Both the position numbers and the translations under genes were made by a program. Below, one piece after another: positions 18,947-27,928 of a stretch of DNA of 54,100 nt; the first letter of the stretch is position 1; every line of letters begins with the position of its first letter. The stretch is from Spirochaetota bacterium (GTDB taxonomy: Bacteria > Spirochaetota > UBA4802 > UBA5550). Location of the stretch: NCBI GenBank assembly GCA_016929135.1, contig JAFGJK010000156.1:127337-181436 (forward strand), given 5' to 3'. A model generated the notes under the pieces. The model had not been told where the DNA came from. It ran no database searches and worked only from the letters and a program-made list of their open reading frames with translations.

Positions 18947-19807
18947 CTACTCCACCCATCTGTCAACGTTATAAACGAGACTCACCTGTTTAAAAAAATG
19001 TGGGAGATCGCTATGATTCAGGGCCGGCACCACAAGCATCCGCACGTACTTGTCGTACTTGCGGACGTTCACCAGCGCGATCTTGTACGAATCGTTCAGT
19101 TGCTCGCCGATGATTATGAGCCGTACATTGTTCTTGATGTACTCTTCAAGGAGATTCGCGGGGTCGGTAACGGAAATGACGTCTTCGGTGGGGATGAAAT
19201 CGGGAGCGATGATATTGTTGGTCTCGTCTATCTTTGAGACCATGAGCGAGATGAGGTCTGTATTCTTTTTGAATTTCTCCACATACCCCCCGTCCGTATG
19301 CTTGGAGAGATCTACGAAGATCATGATCGGCACTTCAGAGTTCCTGTAGCAAAAGGTGTGCTCACGGTCTAGGCTCCTTTTCAGCACATTCCACTTTCTG
19401 TAATCCACGATCTCGTTGTGAGCCACCACGATGATCCTCTTCCCCTCGTTAGGATCTATGCCGTAGATATCCCCCACCATCTGAACATACCGCTTCCGCC
19501 TGGACTGGGTGTTCGCGTTGTTCAGCATCTCCAGGTGTCTGTCCATCTCGATGAAGGTCATCTTGCCGTAGGGCTTCCTGAAGTCATGGGGGAATTCGAT
19601 GGTAAGGCATTCATACAGATTGCGGTCATAAAAAACCTCGACCTCCTTAATGCCGTGAACCTCCAGCTGCGTGATATGGCCCGGAAGAAGTATGTCGTTG
19701 TGCAGGAACGCGTTCCCCCGGAATACGAGATCACTGAAATACTTGATGTTCAGCCGCTCATCGTACTTCGAAAACAGCCTTTTTAAATGTGTGATTTTCA
19801 GCTTCAT
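18947..19807 (-). CDS. Protein of unknown function
   Basis: A 286-aa protein with no signal peptide or membrane segment. Residues 1-60 hold a short beta-rich segment including ILLPGHITQLEVHGIKEVEVFYD. The centre has charged helices and YRKWNVLKRSLDREHTF. The C-terminal half alternates hydrophobic strands (VRLIIIGEQLN, RMLVVPALNHSD) in a Rossmann-like rhythm without a glycine-rich nucleotide motif. I do not recognise it. It lies downstream of prfB on the same strand, after a 70-base spacer. Confidence 0.55.
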   Translation of the reverse strand: MKLKITHLKRLFSKYDERLNIKYFSDLVFRGNAFLHNDILLPGHITQLEVHGIKEVEVFYDRNLYECLTIEFPHDFRKPYGKMTFIEMDRHLEMLNNANTQSRRKRYVQMVGDIYGIDPNEGKRIIVVAHNEIVDYRKWNVLKRSLDREHTFCYRNSEVPIMIFVDLSKHTDGGYVEKFKKNTDLISLMVSKIDETNNIIAPDFIPTEDVISVTDPANLLEEYIKNNVRLIIIGEQLNDSYKIALVNVRKYDKYVRMLVVPALNHSDLPHFFKQVSLVYNVDRWVE

Positions 19808-19877
19808 ATGAATACTTCATGGACACTTTATGATCGACAGCTTTCCAGTGAAAAAACAAGCACTTTTCGACACGGGG

Positions 19878-20999
19878 CTATTCCCGTACCCTGGATACCG
19901 TCTGCTTCAGGAAGGCGTAAATGAACCGGTCGATATCACCATCGAAGACATACTCGATGCTTCCGGTCTCCTCGCCGGTCCTGTGATCTTTGACCAGTGT
20001 ATAAGGCTGGAACACGTAGGATCGTATCTGATTGCCCCATGAAATATCCTTCTTCTCGCCGATTTTTTCCTGCTGTTTTTCCTCCTTTTCCTTCCTGTAA
20101 ATATCGTAGAGGCGGGATTTCAGCACCTTCATCGCGAAGGCCTTGTTCTTATGCTGTGATCTTTCATTCTGGCACTGTACCACAATCCCGGTGGGAAGAT
20201 GTGTTATTCTGACCGCTGAATCCGTCTTGTTGACATGCTGCCCCCCGGCGCCCGAGGATCGGTAGGTGTCGATCCTGAGGTCCGTTTCATTGATCTGTAT
20301 GTCGATCTCATCGGTCACCTCCGGAATGACCTCGACGGAGGCGAACGACGTATGCCTCCTCTTGTTTGAATCGAACGGCGAGATCCTCACGAGCCTGTGA
20401 ATCCCCCGCTCCCCCTTGAGCATTCCGTAGGCATAGCCACCCTTTAAAAACATCGTGGCGCTTTTTATGCCGGCCTCTTCTCCCGGCGTATAGTCGATGA
20501 CGTCGATGGTGATGCCGCTCTTTTCACACCAGCGATAGTACATCCTGAAGAGCATGTTCGCCCAGTCCTGTGATTCCGTACCCCCGGCGCCAGGATGAAT
20601 GGTGACATAGGCATTCTTGTCATCGTCCTCACCGGAGAGCAGTTCCAGTGATTCCAACCGCTCGAACTCGCTTTTCAGAGAACCGATGCTCCTGCATGAA
20701 TCCTCCAGTACCGCTTCATCCCCCTCGTCCATCGCCAGATCCATGAGCTCCAGGGTGTCGGCCACCGATTTCGACAGCCTGTCCCAGGGTTCTGTCTTTT
20801 TCCTGAGGAAATGAATTTTCTGATTAACCTCGGCGACCCTCTCCTTGTCCTTCCAGAAATCCTCCTTCAGCGTTTCGGCTTGAAGCTCCGCGAGTTTCTT
20901 TTTCAGGGTATCGTTATCGAGCGTCCCGCGGAGCTCGACAATCTTCTCCTGCAGGAGCTCCAGCTCCCGGTGATATTCCCTGTACTCTTTCTGGTCCAA
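19878..20999 (-). CDS. prfB: Peptide chain release factor 2
   Basis: RF2 (373 aa) reads UGA and UAA stop codons. The anticodon-like SPF (ISPFDSNKRRHTSF) and catalytic GGQ (SSGAGGQHVNKTDSAVRITH) are both present. Most bacterial prfB genes need an autoregulatory +1 shift at CUUUGA near codon 25. Here the frame is open through and beyond the start and no CTTTGA is seen upstream. I chose the TTG at 20999, with GGAG 7 bases before it, because it gives normal family length. The frame itself continues to 21077, inside the preceding gene's end. Confidence 0.94.
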   Translation of the reverse strand: MDQKEYREYHRELELLQEKIVELRGTLDNDTLKKKLAELQAETLKEDFWKDKERVAEVNQKIHFLRKKTEPWDRLSKSVADTLELMDLAMDEGDEAVLEDSCRSIGSLKSEFERLESLELLSGEDDDKNAYVTIHPGAGGTESQDWANMLFRMYYRWCEKSGITIDVIDYTPGEEAGIKSATMFLKGGYAYGMLKGERGIHRLVRISPFDSNKRRHTSFASVEVIPEVTDEIDIQINETDLRIDTYRSSGAGGQHVNKTDSAVRITHLPTGIVVQCQNERSQHKNKAFAMKVLKSRLYDIYRKEKEEKQQEKIGEKKDISWGNQIRSYVFQPYTLVKDHRTGEETGSIEYVFDGDIDRFIYAFLKQTVSRVRE

Positions 21000-21045
21000 A
21001 TCATTACTCCATGCGTAATCTGCATACCCTCGAAACGCCGCGCGA

Positions 21046-22167
21046 TCAGAAATCGGCCGTATGTACGATCCTTTCAATCATGCCATGAAATCGTGCGACA
21101 TGTCCCCGGCCTGATCGGGCCTCCTGGTGGAACAGGGAGTCCCACACATCAGCCGACTCCATGCACAAGTAGACCGGTATCCGGTGCGAATGCTGAGTGA
21201 TTCTGTCATACAGCACTCTGTACAGAGCAACTCTTTTTTGTTTCAGGTAGCGAAATTTGCCGTCAAAGGATGGGAACATCTCGGCGCAGGTGAGCTGTTC
21301 ATCGGGGAAGCGTACTCTGACGTGATCCCTGAAGGAGGGGCTGAACCTGAAGCATCCCATTGAAATCCACAGTATACTGGAAATCCTCACACTGGACAAG
21401 AGCAGATCGATGACGCCGGCATACTCACCCTCGCATCCCTCGTACTCGATGATGGGGTCAAAATGGAAGGCGGTATAATACCCCGCGTCCGCGGCCCTCG
21501 TTGCCGCATCGATCCTTTCCGCAAGTCCCGCGGTATACCCCTCGTAGCGCTCGATCACCCTCTCGGTATTGAGGCTCCAGGACAGGACGGTACCCCCCTT
21601 CTCCCTTATCGAAAGCAGGTGATCAATGTTTGCGGACTTTGTTTTGAACTCCACCAGCATCCCCGGCGAGTTCCTCGTCGCATCGATAATGGCTGCGGCG
21701 ATTCCGGTGATCTCGTCGAACATGAGGGAATCGGTGAACTCGCCGGTGCCGATCCTGCGTATTCCCCTCAACGCACCAGGTTTTCCCCGGAGCTGATCGA
21801 GGATCCTTTCTGTATCCAGTATCTGCTGGATGCCGAAGGTATTGAGATAGGAGTTCAGAAAGCAGTAGGTACAATCGAAGAGACACCCGAAGGCCGTATT
21901 GATCACGTCATAGCCGCAGCCGAGGGCATTCTGGGTACAGGGGCAATGCTGCAGAGTCCTCCCCTGAAACTCCTTCAGTATGACCACCTCCTTCGCGTCG
22001 CGCCCACCGGCCCTCAGGTGATCCACGGCTGCTGAAAGGTCCGCCTCGTCCGCGTAGGAGATCCCCTGCAGGTTTCCTATGGAGAGAAACTGCCGCACCA
22101 TTTCATTGTCATGCCGGTGTTTCGGATAGAGTACCGCCGAAAGATCGCTGGCGGACCTTGGTCTCAT
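21046..22167 (-). CDS. Spore photoproduct lyase-family radical SAM protein
   Basis: A 373-aa radical SAM protein whose 4Fe-4S motif is C95-LFD-C99-TY-C102. The SPL-family pattern is visible in TAFGCLFDCTYCFLNSYLN, TGEFTDSLMFDE, VLSWSLNTERVIERYE and YLCMESADVWDSLF. In Bacillus SPL a hydrogen-donor cysteine lies in an ACTSD segment; here the corresponding stretch reads RIGTGEFTDS, without cysteine. No other spore gene is in the window. Repair of UV thymine dimers is thus possible but unproven. It overlaps gcvT by 4 bases. Confidence 0.82.
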   Translation of the reverse strand: MRPRSASDLSAVLYPKHRHDNEMVRQFLSIGNLQGISYADEADLSAAVDHLRAGGRDAKEVVILKEFQGRTLQHCPCTQNALGCGYDVINTAFGCLFDCTYCFLNSYLNTFGIQQILDTERILDQLRGKPGALRGIRRIGTGEFTDSLMFDEITGIAAAIIDATRNSPGMLVEFKTKSANIDHLLSIREKGGTVLSWSLNTERVIERYEGYTAGLAERIDAATRAADAGYYTAFHFDPIIEYEGCEGEYAGVIDLLLSSVRISSILWISMGCFRFSPSFRDHVRVRFPDEQLTCAEMFPSFDGKFRYLKQKRVALYRVLYDRITQHSHRIPVYLCMESADVWDSLFHQEARSGRGHVARFHGMIERIVHTADF

Positions 22168-23264
22168 TGTTTCCGTTGCCCGCCGAACTGATAGAGAGGC
22201 CGCCGGGCGACTCTGGCTACGGCGGGTTTATCACGGATGACCACCTCGATGGCATCTCCCACGGTGGCCGTTCCCCGTGCCACGAGTCCCATGCCGATCC
22301 CCTTCTGGAATGTCGGGGAAAAGGTACCGCTGGTGACCGTTCCGATCTCCTGTCCCCCTCTCCGGATGATGTATCCCTCCCGGGGAATCCCCCTCCCCTC
22401 CAGTTCGAACACCACGTGCTCCCTGGGTGCCCCCTGGGCCAGCTGCCCAGTCAGGACCTCCCTGCCGATATAGGATTCATCGGAGCTTATGACCCATGAG
22501 AGACCCGATTCAACGGGAGAGATATCGGTGCTCAGCTCGTGACCGTACAGTGAGTAGCAGGCCTCTAGGCGCAGCGTGTCCCTGGCACCGAGCCCGGCCG
22601 GTTTTATCCCCTCACCCTGCCCCCCCGCAAGCAGTTCGTTCCAGAGGCCTGAAGCGACGTCGCCGGGAACATACATCTCGTATCCCGTTTCGCCGGTATA
22701 CCCTGTTCTGGACACCAGTATCTCGTGCCCCTGAAAACCGAAGGTGCCGAAGGCGAAGCGCTTCATCTCACGCACGGAAGGATCACCCAGCACCCGCTCG
22801 GCGATGATGGGGGACGCGGGGCCCTGCAGGTCGATCTTGGCGATCTCATCTGACATGTCGATGAGCTCTGCCCCCGTCACCATATGGTCCCGTATCCAGC
22901 TGCAGTCGCCCTCTTTCGTCGCGGCATTCACCACGAGCATGTAGTCCTCCGGACCCTTCATGTATACAAACAGGTCGTCGATGACGCCACCGCGATCGTT
23001 GCAGAACATGGAATACATCGTCTTACCGGGACCGAGCTTGTCAAGCCTGGTCGGCAGCAGCCTGGCGAGAAGCGCCACCGCCCCCCTTCCCCGAATCATG
23101 AGCTCCCCCATGTGCGATACGTCGAACAGGGCCGCCGCCTTCCTCGTGGCGTTGTGTTCCTCCACGATGCCGGTGTACATGACCGGAAGTTCCCAGCCGG
23201 CGAAATCGACGAATTTCGCCTGCAGTTCCCGATGGTTCTCGTAAAGTGGCGTTCTCTTTGTCAT
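22164..23264 (-). CDS. gcvT: Aminomethyltransferase, glycine cleavage T-protein
   Basis: GcvT (366 aa) transfers the methylene group from the H-protein-bound intermediate to tetrahydrofolate. Motifs include TPLYENHRELQAKFVDFAGWELPVMY, DVSHMGELMIRG, MFCNDRGGVIDDLFVY (with the catalytic Asp) and GYTGETGYEMYVP. The start at 23264 forms an ATGA overlap with the upstream flavoprotein stop; the frame is open further but not family-like. gcvH and gcvP are not beside it, so it stands as a separate folate enzyme between two redox genes. Confidence 0.95.
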   Translation of the reverse strand: MTKRTPLYENHRELQAKFVDFAGWELPVMYTGIVEEHNATRKAAALFDVSHMGELMIRGRGAVALLARLLPTRLDKLGPGKTMYSMFCNDRGGVIDDLFVYMKGPEDYMLVVNAATKEGDCSWIRDHMVTGAELIDMSDEIAKIDLQGPASPIIAERVLGDPSVREMKRFAFGTFGFQGHEILVSRTGYTGETGYEMYVPGDVASGLWNELLAGGQGEGIKPAGLGARDTLRLEACYSLYGHELSTDISPVESGLSWVISSDESYIGREVLTGQLAQGAPREHVVFELEGRGIPREGYIIRRGGQEIGTVTSGTFSPTFQKGIGMGLVARGTATVGDAIEVVIRDKPAVARVARRPLYQFGGQRKQ

Positions 23265-24595
23265 GGCTTTATTCTTCTCGCTGCAAAATCTGCCGCCCTC
23301 ATCACAGGGTCGTATACCTCGCTCACCGCCGGGCAATAGGCCATCTCAACCCTGCCCAGCTGCTCCAGCGTCATCCCCATCTCCACTGCGGCACTCAACA
23401 GGTTGATCCGCTCAGCGGCGCCGCCCTCTCCGACCGCTTGGGCCCCCAGAATCCTGCCGGTGGCCGAATCGGCGATGATCTTGATCGTGATTGCCCTGTT
23501 GTCGGGGAAGTACTCCGGGAGTATCGACGATTTGATCTTTCCCGACTGCGGCCGAAACCCCTGCCGTTTCGCCCCCTCGGTGGTATAACCGGTGCCCGCC
23601 ACCTCAAGCCCGCTGATCCTGGTGACGAAGGTGCCGGAGCTCCCCCGGTATTCCATGCTCCCCCCCGCCGCGTTCATACCCGCAACGGTCCCCTGCTTGT
23701 ATGCGGAGGTAGCGAGCTTCGCCTTCAGGGGGGCCCCGTCTATGACTGACCAGCCGGAGATGCAGTCCCCGGCCGCGTAGATGCCCTCCGCCGAGGTGTG
23801 CAGATGGCGGTCCACCTCAATCCCGTTCTGATTGCACCGCAATCCTGAATCCCTCAGCGCGGCGATGTTCGCGGCAAAACCGGTGGAGATGACGGAAAAA
23901 TCGCTTCGGATAGCGCCGGCTGAGGTCGCTATCGATATTCCGCCGTCATGGGGCGATATCCCGGTGACCCTGGCATTCAGCTCCACGTTGATCCCCATGG
24001 AGGCGATGTATTCCTCGACGACCCTCGCGATCTCCTCGTCCATTACGCCCGGCAGAACCTGGCCCTGCATCTCCAGGACCCGCACGTCGTCCAGTGTACG
24101 GGAGAGGGCGGTGGCTGTCTCCAGCCCGATAGCCCCGGCGCCGACTATCACGCATCGCTTGCTCGTTTCACGGCATTTCCGTATCGCCTCGAGATCACCG
24201 ATGGAATGGAGGGTAAAGGCCCTGTTCCCCAGAATGGCATGAAGCCCCTCCAGTGGAGGGATCACCGGAACGCTCCCCAGTGACAGCAGAAGCAGCGAGT
24301 ACGGCACCCCCCGCTCCTCCCCTCCGGAATCCACCCTTATCGATCGGCGTTCCGCGTCCAGTGCGATGAGGCTGCCCCGTATCTTTGTCACGCCCATTCT
24401 CGCCAGACCGATATCCTGGCTGAGATCCGACGGGTCTACCGACCCCTCCAGTGAATAGGGCAATCCGCAGGGATGGACGAGGTCGCTCTCCTTCGAATCG
24501 ATCACCGTTATGGATATCTTGGGATTTCTGCGCTTGATAGAGGCAAGCGCCGCATAGCCCGCGGATCCGAGACCGGCAATTACAATATCAGACAT
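23261..24595 (-). CDS. CoA-disulfide reductase / NADH oxidase-like flavoprotein
   Basis: A 444-aa pyridine-nucleotide disulfide oxidoreductase. The FAD motif GLGSAGYAAL lies at residues 8-17 and the NAD(P)H motif VGAGAIGLETA near 150. The second FAD motif IYAAGDCI lies near 275. The single redox cysteine is Cys43 in HPCGLPY, as in CoA-disulfide reductases and NADH oxidases instead of the CxxxxC of glutathione reductase. A dimerisation domain follows (about 325-440, with YCPAVSEVYDP). Exact substrate (CoA disulfide, oxygen, polysulfide) cannot be told. GGGAG stands before the ATG. Confidence 0.88.
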   Translation of the reverse strand: MSDIVIAGLGSAGYAALASIKRRNPKISITVIDSKESDLVHPCGLPYSLEGSVDPSDLSQDIGLARMGVTKIRGSLIALDAERRSIRVDSGGEERGVPYSLLLLSLGSVPVIPPLEGLHAILGNRAFTLHSIGDLEAIRKCRETSKRCVIVGAGAIGLETATALSRTLDDVRVLEMQGQVLPGVMDEEIARVVEEYIASMGINVELNARVTGISPHDGGISIATSAGAIRSDFSVISTGFAANIAALRDSGLRCNQNGIEVDRHLHTSAEGIYAAGDCISGWSVIDGAPLKAKLATSAYKQGTVAGMNAAGGSMEYRGSSGTFVTRISGLEVAGTGYTTEGAKRQGFRPQSGKIKSSILPEYFPDNRAITIKIIADSATGRILGAQAVGEGGAAERINLLSAAVEMGMTLEQLGRVEMAYCPAVSEVYDPVMRAADFAARRIKP

Positions 24596-24655
24596 TGTGC
24601 AGTGATGCTCCCGATCTCATGATGTGGTATACCTCCATTCCCCCGCCGACCACGG

Positions 24656-25090
24656 CTATCTGTTCCTCAGAAAACCGAGAAGTCCTGAAAGGCCCATGAG
24701 ATAGGACTGGACACCAAAACCGGAGACCTGCCCGATGCAGACTGGGGCAATATAGGAAATCCTTCTAAACTCTTCCCGTGCATGAATGTTGCTGAGATGT
24801 ACTTCCACGGCAGGCAGCTCCGTGGCGGTCACCGCATCCCTGATGGCGATGGAGGTATGCGTGTAGGCTCCGGGATTTATCAGCAGTCCGTCGGCATCGC
24901 GGTTGGCGTGGAGAAAGTCGATTATTGACCCTTCGATATTCGACTGGTACGTCACCAGCTCCACCTTCTCCTCCCGCGCACGCTCCGACAGCGTTGCGTT
25001 GATCTCGTCCATGGTTACGGTGCCGTATACATCCGGCTCCCTGGTGCCCAGAAGGTTCAGGTTCGGTCCATGCACGACAATAATCTTCAT
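24656..25090 (-). CDS. aroQ: Type II 3-dehydroquinate dehydratase
   Basis: AroQ (144 aa) dehydrates 3-dehydroquinate in the shikimate pathway. The catalytic loop [15 protein letters not shown], the [19 protein letters not shown] segment and [14 protein letters not shown] are all conserved. I placed the start at 25090, giving the usual [10 protein letters not shown] beginning; the frame opens 5 codons earlier, immediately after the TPR gene stop. aroE lies in the same window at 50.9 kb but is not linked to it. Confidence 0.93.
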   Translation of the reverse strand: MKIIVVHGPNLNLLGTREPDVYGTVTMDEINATLSERAREEKVELVTYQSNIEGSIIDFLHANRDADGLLINPGAYTHTSIAIRDAVTATELPAVEVHLSNIHAREEFRRISYIAPVCIGQVSGFGVQSYLMGLSGLLGFLRNR

Positions 25091-25105
25091 TTTTTCAGTA
25101 CCCAT

Positions 25106-27928
25106 CTAACGCTGCAGATATTCGGTAAGATTGCGGGCCTGGCTCCATACGGCGCCCCCCTCAACCCCATCGAGGACTTCCTTCAGTGTCTCCACGGCTT
25201 TTCCCCTATCATCCATTTCATGGTATATAATTGCAATATTAATTTTCGATTTCCATTTATAAATCGGGTTGGGGCCGACCGATTCGCAGGCCCGCAGAAA
25301 ATACCTCAGCGACAACGGCATGTTTTTATAATGGAGAAGCTGTATCATTCCCATCATGTAATTCGCCTCCGCCTGATACTGCCCCTTCGAAGACCCCAGC
25401 CTGTTGAAATAAGTGATGGAATTCTGAAAGAAACGCATATCGAAATAGTACCTGCCGGTGATATAATTCACATAGTCGGTGGTCCCCCTGTACTGTTTCA
25501 GATACTCGGTGTATTGTACAAATCTCTGCGTATTGTGTTTCCTGTAATGGTATTGAATGTTCAGCCTGACAATCTCCTCACCCTTCGGGCTTCCCAGAAT
25601 CTTGTAGAGGTTCGCCTGTGTGGTCATGGCACCCTTGACGGGATCACCCGATTTGAAATAGAGCATGGCGAGAAGCGCATTTTTTGAGCCGGAGAGCGCA
25701 GTGTCCTTCACCCTTGAAAGGAGCTCCATCGCCTCGGGATATCTCTTTTCCTGTATTCGTAACTCCGCCAGCTCAACACGTACCTTATCGGCCAGCTGCC
25801 CCTGTCCGTTACCTGAGAGTATGCTCATGTACTTTTCACCGGCCAGCTGTGTATCTCCTGTCTTCCGGTAATGCTGCGCCATCAGGAAGAGCGACTCCTT
25901 GTAATGAATGGAATCATGGCCGAGGTGCTTTATTATCTCCTGTGCAGTGCCCACATCACCGACGGCTATGGCGCTTCTGGCAAACATGAAGAGATCGTCA
26001 CTGGAATACTTCTTCAGGTTGTCGATGTACAGATTATTGTACACCTCCTCGTAGTTATCAAGGTTGTAGTGTGCCCTGCTGGCCAGGAGAGGAATCTGCC
26101 CCCACTGTGATTCGTCCATTGGCGGGAGGTTCCCCTTCTCGAGTGTGCCGATGAGTTCACGGTACTGCTTCAGGTAGTAAAGACACTGGAGCCTGTTGAA
26201 AAAGGCGTTCCCCCGATCCTCTTTGAGACTGCTGGCAAGAAATTTATCGAAGAAGACCACCGCCTCCCTGTATTTTTTCTCCCTGAAATAACTGTTGCCG
26301 ATCCTGTGGTACATTCTCATGGCGGTGCCGGATTTCGGATACCTGCCGATTATTATATTGTAATATTTCCAGGGATTCATCCCCCTGCTGTCAAGTGCCA
26401 CCGCGTACTCGTAGACTGCTTTTTCGGTTTCTCCCTTGCCGATGTACTTGGTTATGATTCTGCTCAGAACCGGCTCGGCGCTCTTCAGGTCGTTCAGTTT
26501 CAAGTGATTCCTGAATAGAAGGAGACTGGCGCCGTAGGGATGCTTGATCCCCTGACTGCCGAGATACTCCTGCAGCAATCCGACGGATTCCCTGGTCTTC
26601 CCCATTCTTCTCTGTGCCAGTGCGACGTAATATTTCGACTCGGTCAGATACTTCGAAAAGGGGTATTCCTTTTCCATCGCCTCGAGTCCCTTCACCGCCT
26701 GCGTCATCTCCCCCTTCTCGAGGTGTATCCTCGCCTGAAGAAACATCACCTGGTCGAGATTCTGATCGAAGGGATATTTCTCCCTGTACTGTGTGAGCAC
26801 CCATTCGCACTTGGGGAAATCGCGAACCTTGATATACGCCCGGGCCAGGAGGAGGAGTATCTCCTTCTGGCGGGTCGTGTTCTCGGTATTCAGCGCATCC
26901 TCGAGATAGGGGATCGCCTTGGAGGGGTGCTGCTTGATATAGACGAAGCTCAGTATCTTCGACGCGTTGATTCGCAGGTACTCCTTTCGCGACATCCTGC
27001 GTACCTCTTCAAGCTGCTCGATCCCCTTGGCCTTATCATTTGTTTCCAGGAGGAGTCTTCCCATTTCGTACTTCGCATTGTAAAACCAGGGAGAATCTTT
27101 TCCCATCAGGGTAAATATGTCCAGCAGGGTGAGGGCCTTCCTGTAGTCCTTAAGCTTGATCTCAGACAGGGCCATGAAATACTGCGCATCGCGTATGCCC
27201 TTATGCTTCATCTGGTCCTCAGGTATGCTCTGAAACATGACGATAGCCTTGGCATGATTGTTCGTCTTCTGGTAGATTCTCCCGATGAGCAGCTGGGCAC
27301 TGGCCACCGTTCTCTGCCGGGTTCTTGAGGTGAGCAGGGGATACAGCCGCTGCAACGATTCTTCGTACTTCTTCTCGTGGAACAGCGCCTCTCCGATCTT
27401 GTAGACCCGGTACGCGTTTCTGTCCCTGTCCTTGCTTTTTGAGATGGCCGAATTCCATTCGATGATCGACTCGTCAAAACGCCGCTGGGTAAAATAAATG
27501 GAGGCGATGCGGTCGTGCGCAACGGGGACGAACTTGTCCTCCTTGCTTATGGAGATATACCTGTTGTACTCCTCGATGGCCTTTGCGCTCTCCCTGAGCC
27601 GGTAATAGGATTCACCCATCCAGAAGCGCGACTCGGTCGACAGGCTCGCAGTCCTGCTCTGGTTCACGTAGCTGTTGAACTCGTAGATTGCCGATTTATA
27701 CTTTTTCTGATGGTAGATCGACCTGGCGTAATAGAACCACGCCTTGTCCCTGTACTCATCGTCACCGGAATCAATGATTCTCTTGAAGAGGAGCTCCGCG
27801 GAGCCGTAATTCCTCGACTTGAAGGCGCCGGTGGCAAGTTCAAACTGCCGGTCGTTGTCCGCCACGGCAAAGACCGGCGCGAACCAGCAGAGGGCGCACA
27901 GGGTTGTGATCGCTACGCGCTTCAGCAC
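25106..27928 (-). CDS. Large periplasmic TPR protein
   Basis: A 940-aa protein with an N-terminal signal peptide (residues 1-22, likely cut after AVA). It then consists almost wholly of tetratricopeptide-type helix pairs, for example KYKSAIYEFNSYV, DKWKEAIKY-like spacings such as NNHAKAIVMFQSIP, and KRYPEAMELLSRV. The repeats run from about residue 25 to the C-terminus with no other domain. Such exported TPR rods serve as scaffolds in the periplasm, often for envelope or secretion machinery, but the partner is unknown here. It overlaps cinA by 7 bases and precedes aroQ. Confidence 0.85.
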   Translation of the reverse strand: MLKRVAITTLCALCWFAPVFAVADNDRQFELATGAFKSRNYGSAELLFKRIIDSGDDEYRDKAWFYYARSIYHQKKYKSAIYEFNSYVNQSRTASLSTESRFWMGESYYRLRESAKAIEEYNRYISISKEDKFVPVAHDRIASIYFTQRRFDESIIEWNSAISKSKDRDRNAYRVYKIGEALFHEKKYEESLQRLYPLLTSRTRQRTVASAQLLIGRIYQKTNNHAKAIVMFQSIPEDQMKHKGIRDAQYFMALSEIKLKDYRKALTLLDIFTLMGKDSPWFYNAKYEMGRLLLETNDKAKGIEQLEEVRRMSRKEYLRINASKILSFVYIKQHPSKAIPYLEDALNTENTTRQKEILLLLARAYIKVRDFPKCEWVLTQYREKYPFDQNLDQVMFLQARIHLEKGEMTQAVKGLEAMEKEYPFSKYLTESKYYVALAQRRMGKTRESVGLLQEYLGSQGIKHPYGASLLLFRNHLKLNDLKSAEPVLSRIITKYIGKGETEKAVYEYAVALDSRGMNPWKYYNIIIGRYPKSGTAMRMYHRIGNSYFREKKYREAVVFFDKFLASSLKEDRGNAFFNRLQCLYYLKQYRELIGTLEKGNLPPMDESQWGQIPLLASRAHYNLDNYEEVYNNLYIDNLKKYSSDDLFMFARSAIAVGDVGTAQEIIKHLGHDSIHYKESLFLMAQHYRKTGDTQLAGEKYMSILSGNGQGQLADKVRVELAELRIQEKRYPEAMELLSRVKDTALSGSKNALLAMLYFKSGDPVKGAMTTQANLYKILGSPKGEEIVRLNIQYHYRKHNTQRFVQYTEYLKQYRGTTDYVNYITGRYYFDMRFFQNSITYFNRLGSSKGQYQAEANYMMGMIQLLHYKNMPLSLRYFLRACESVGPNPIYKWKSKINIAIIYHEMDDRGKAVETLKEVLDGVEGGAVWSQARNLTEYLQR

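Noticed and set aside
18937..18960. A CRP-like palindrome (AGTGACATTTTTACACT) before the unknown gene at 18892
   Set aside because: The arms match only partly and the core differs from TGTGA-N6-TCACA, so I cannot support a site despite the adenylate cyclase in this window.
21000..21077. RF2 starting upstream with a hidden frameshift site
   Set aside because: No CTTTGA or similar element is found, and the extra residues overlap the end of the SPL-family gene.
21046..22167. Evidence for sporulation from the SPL-family gene
   Set aside because: No other spore gene is present, and the family includes proteins in non-sporulating bacteria.
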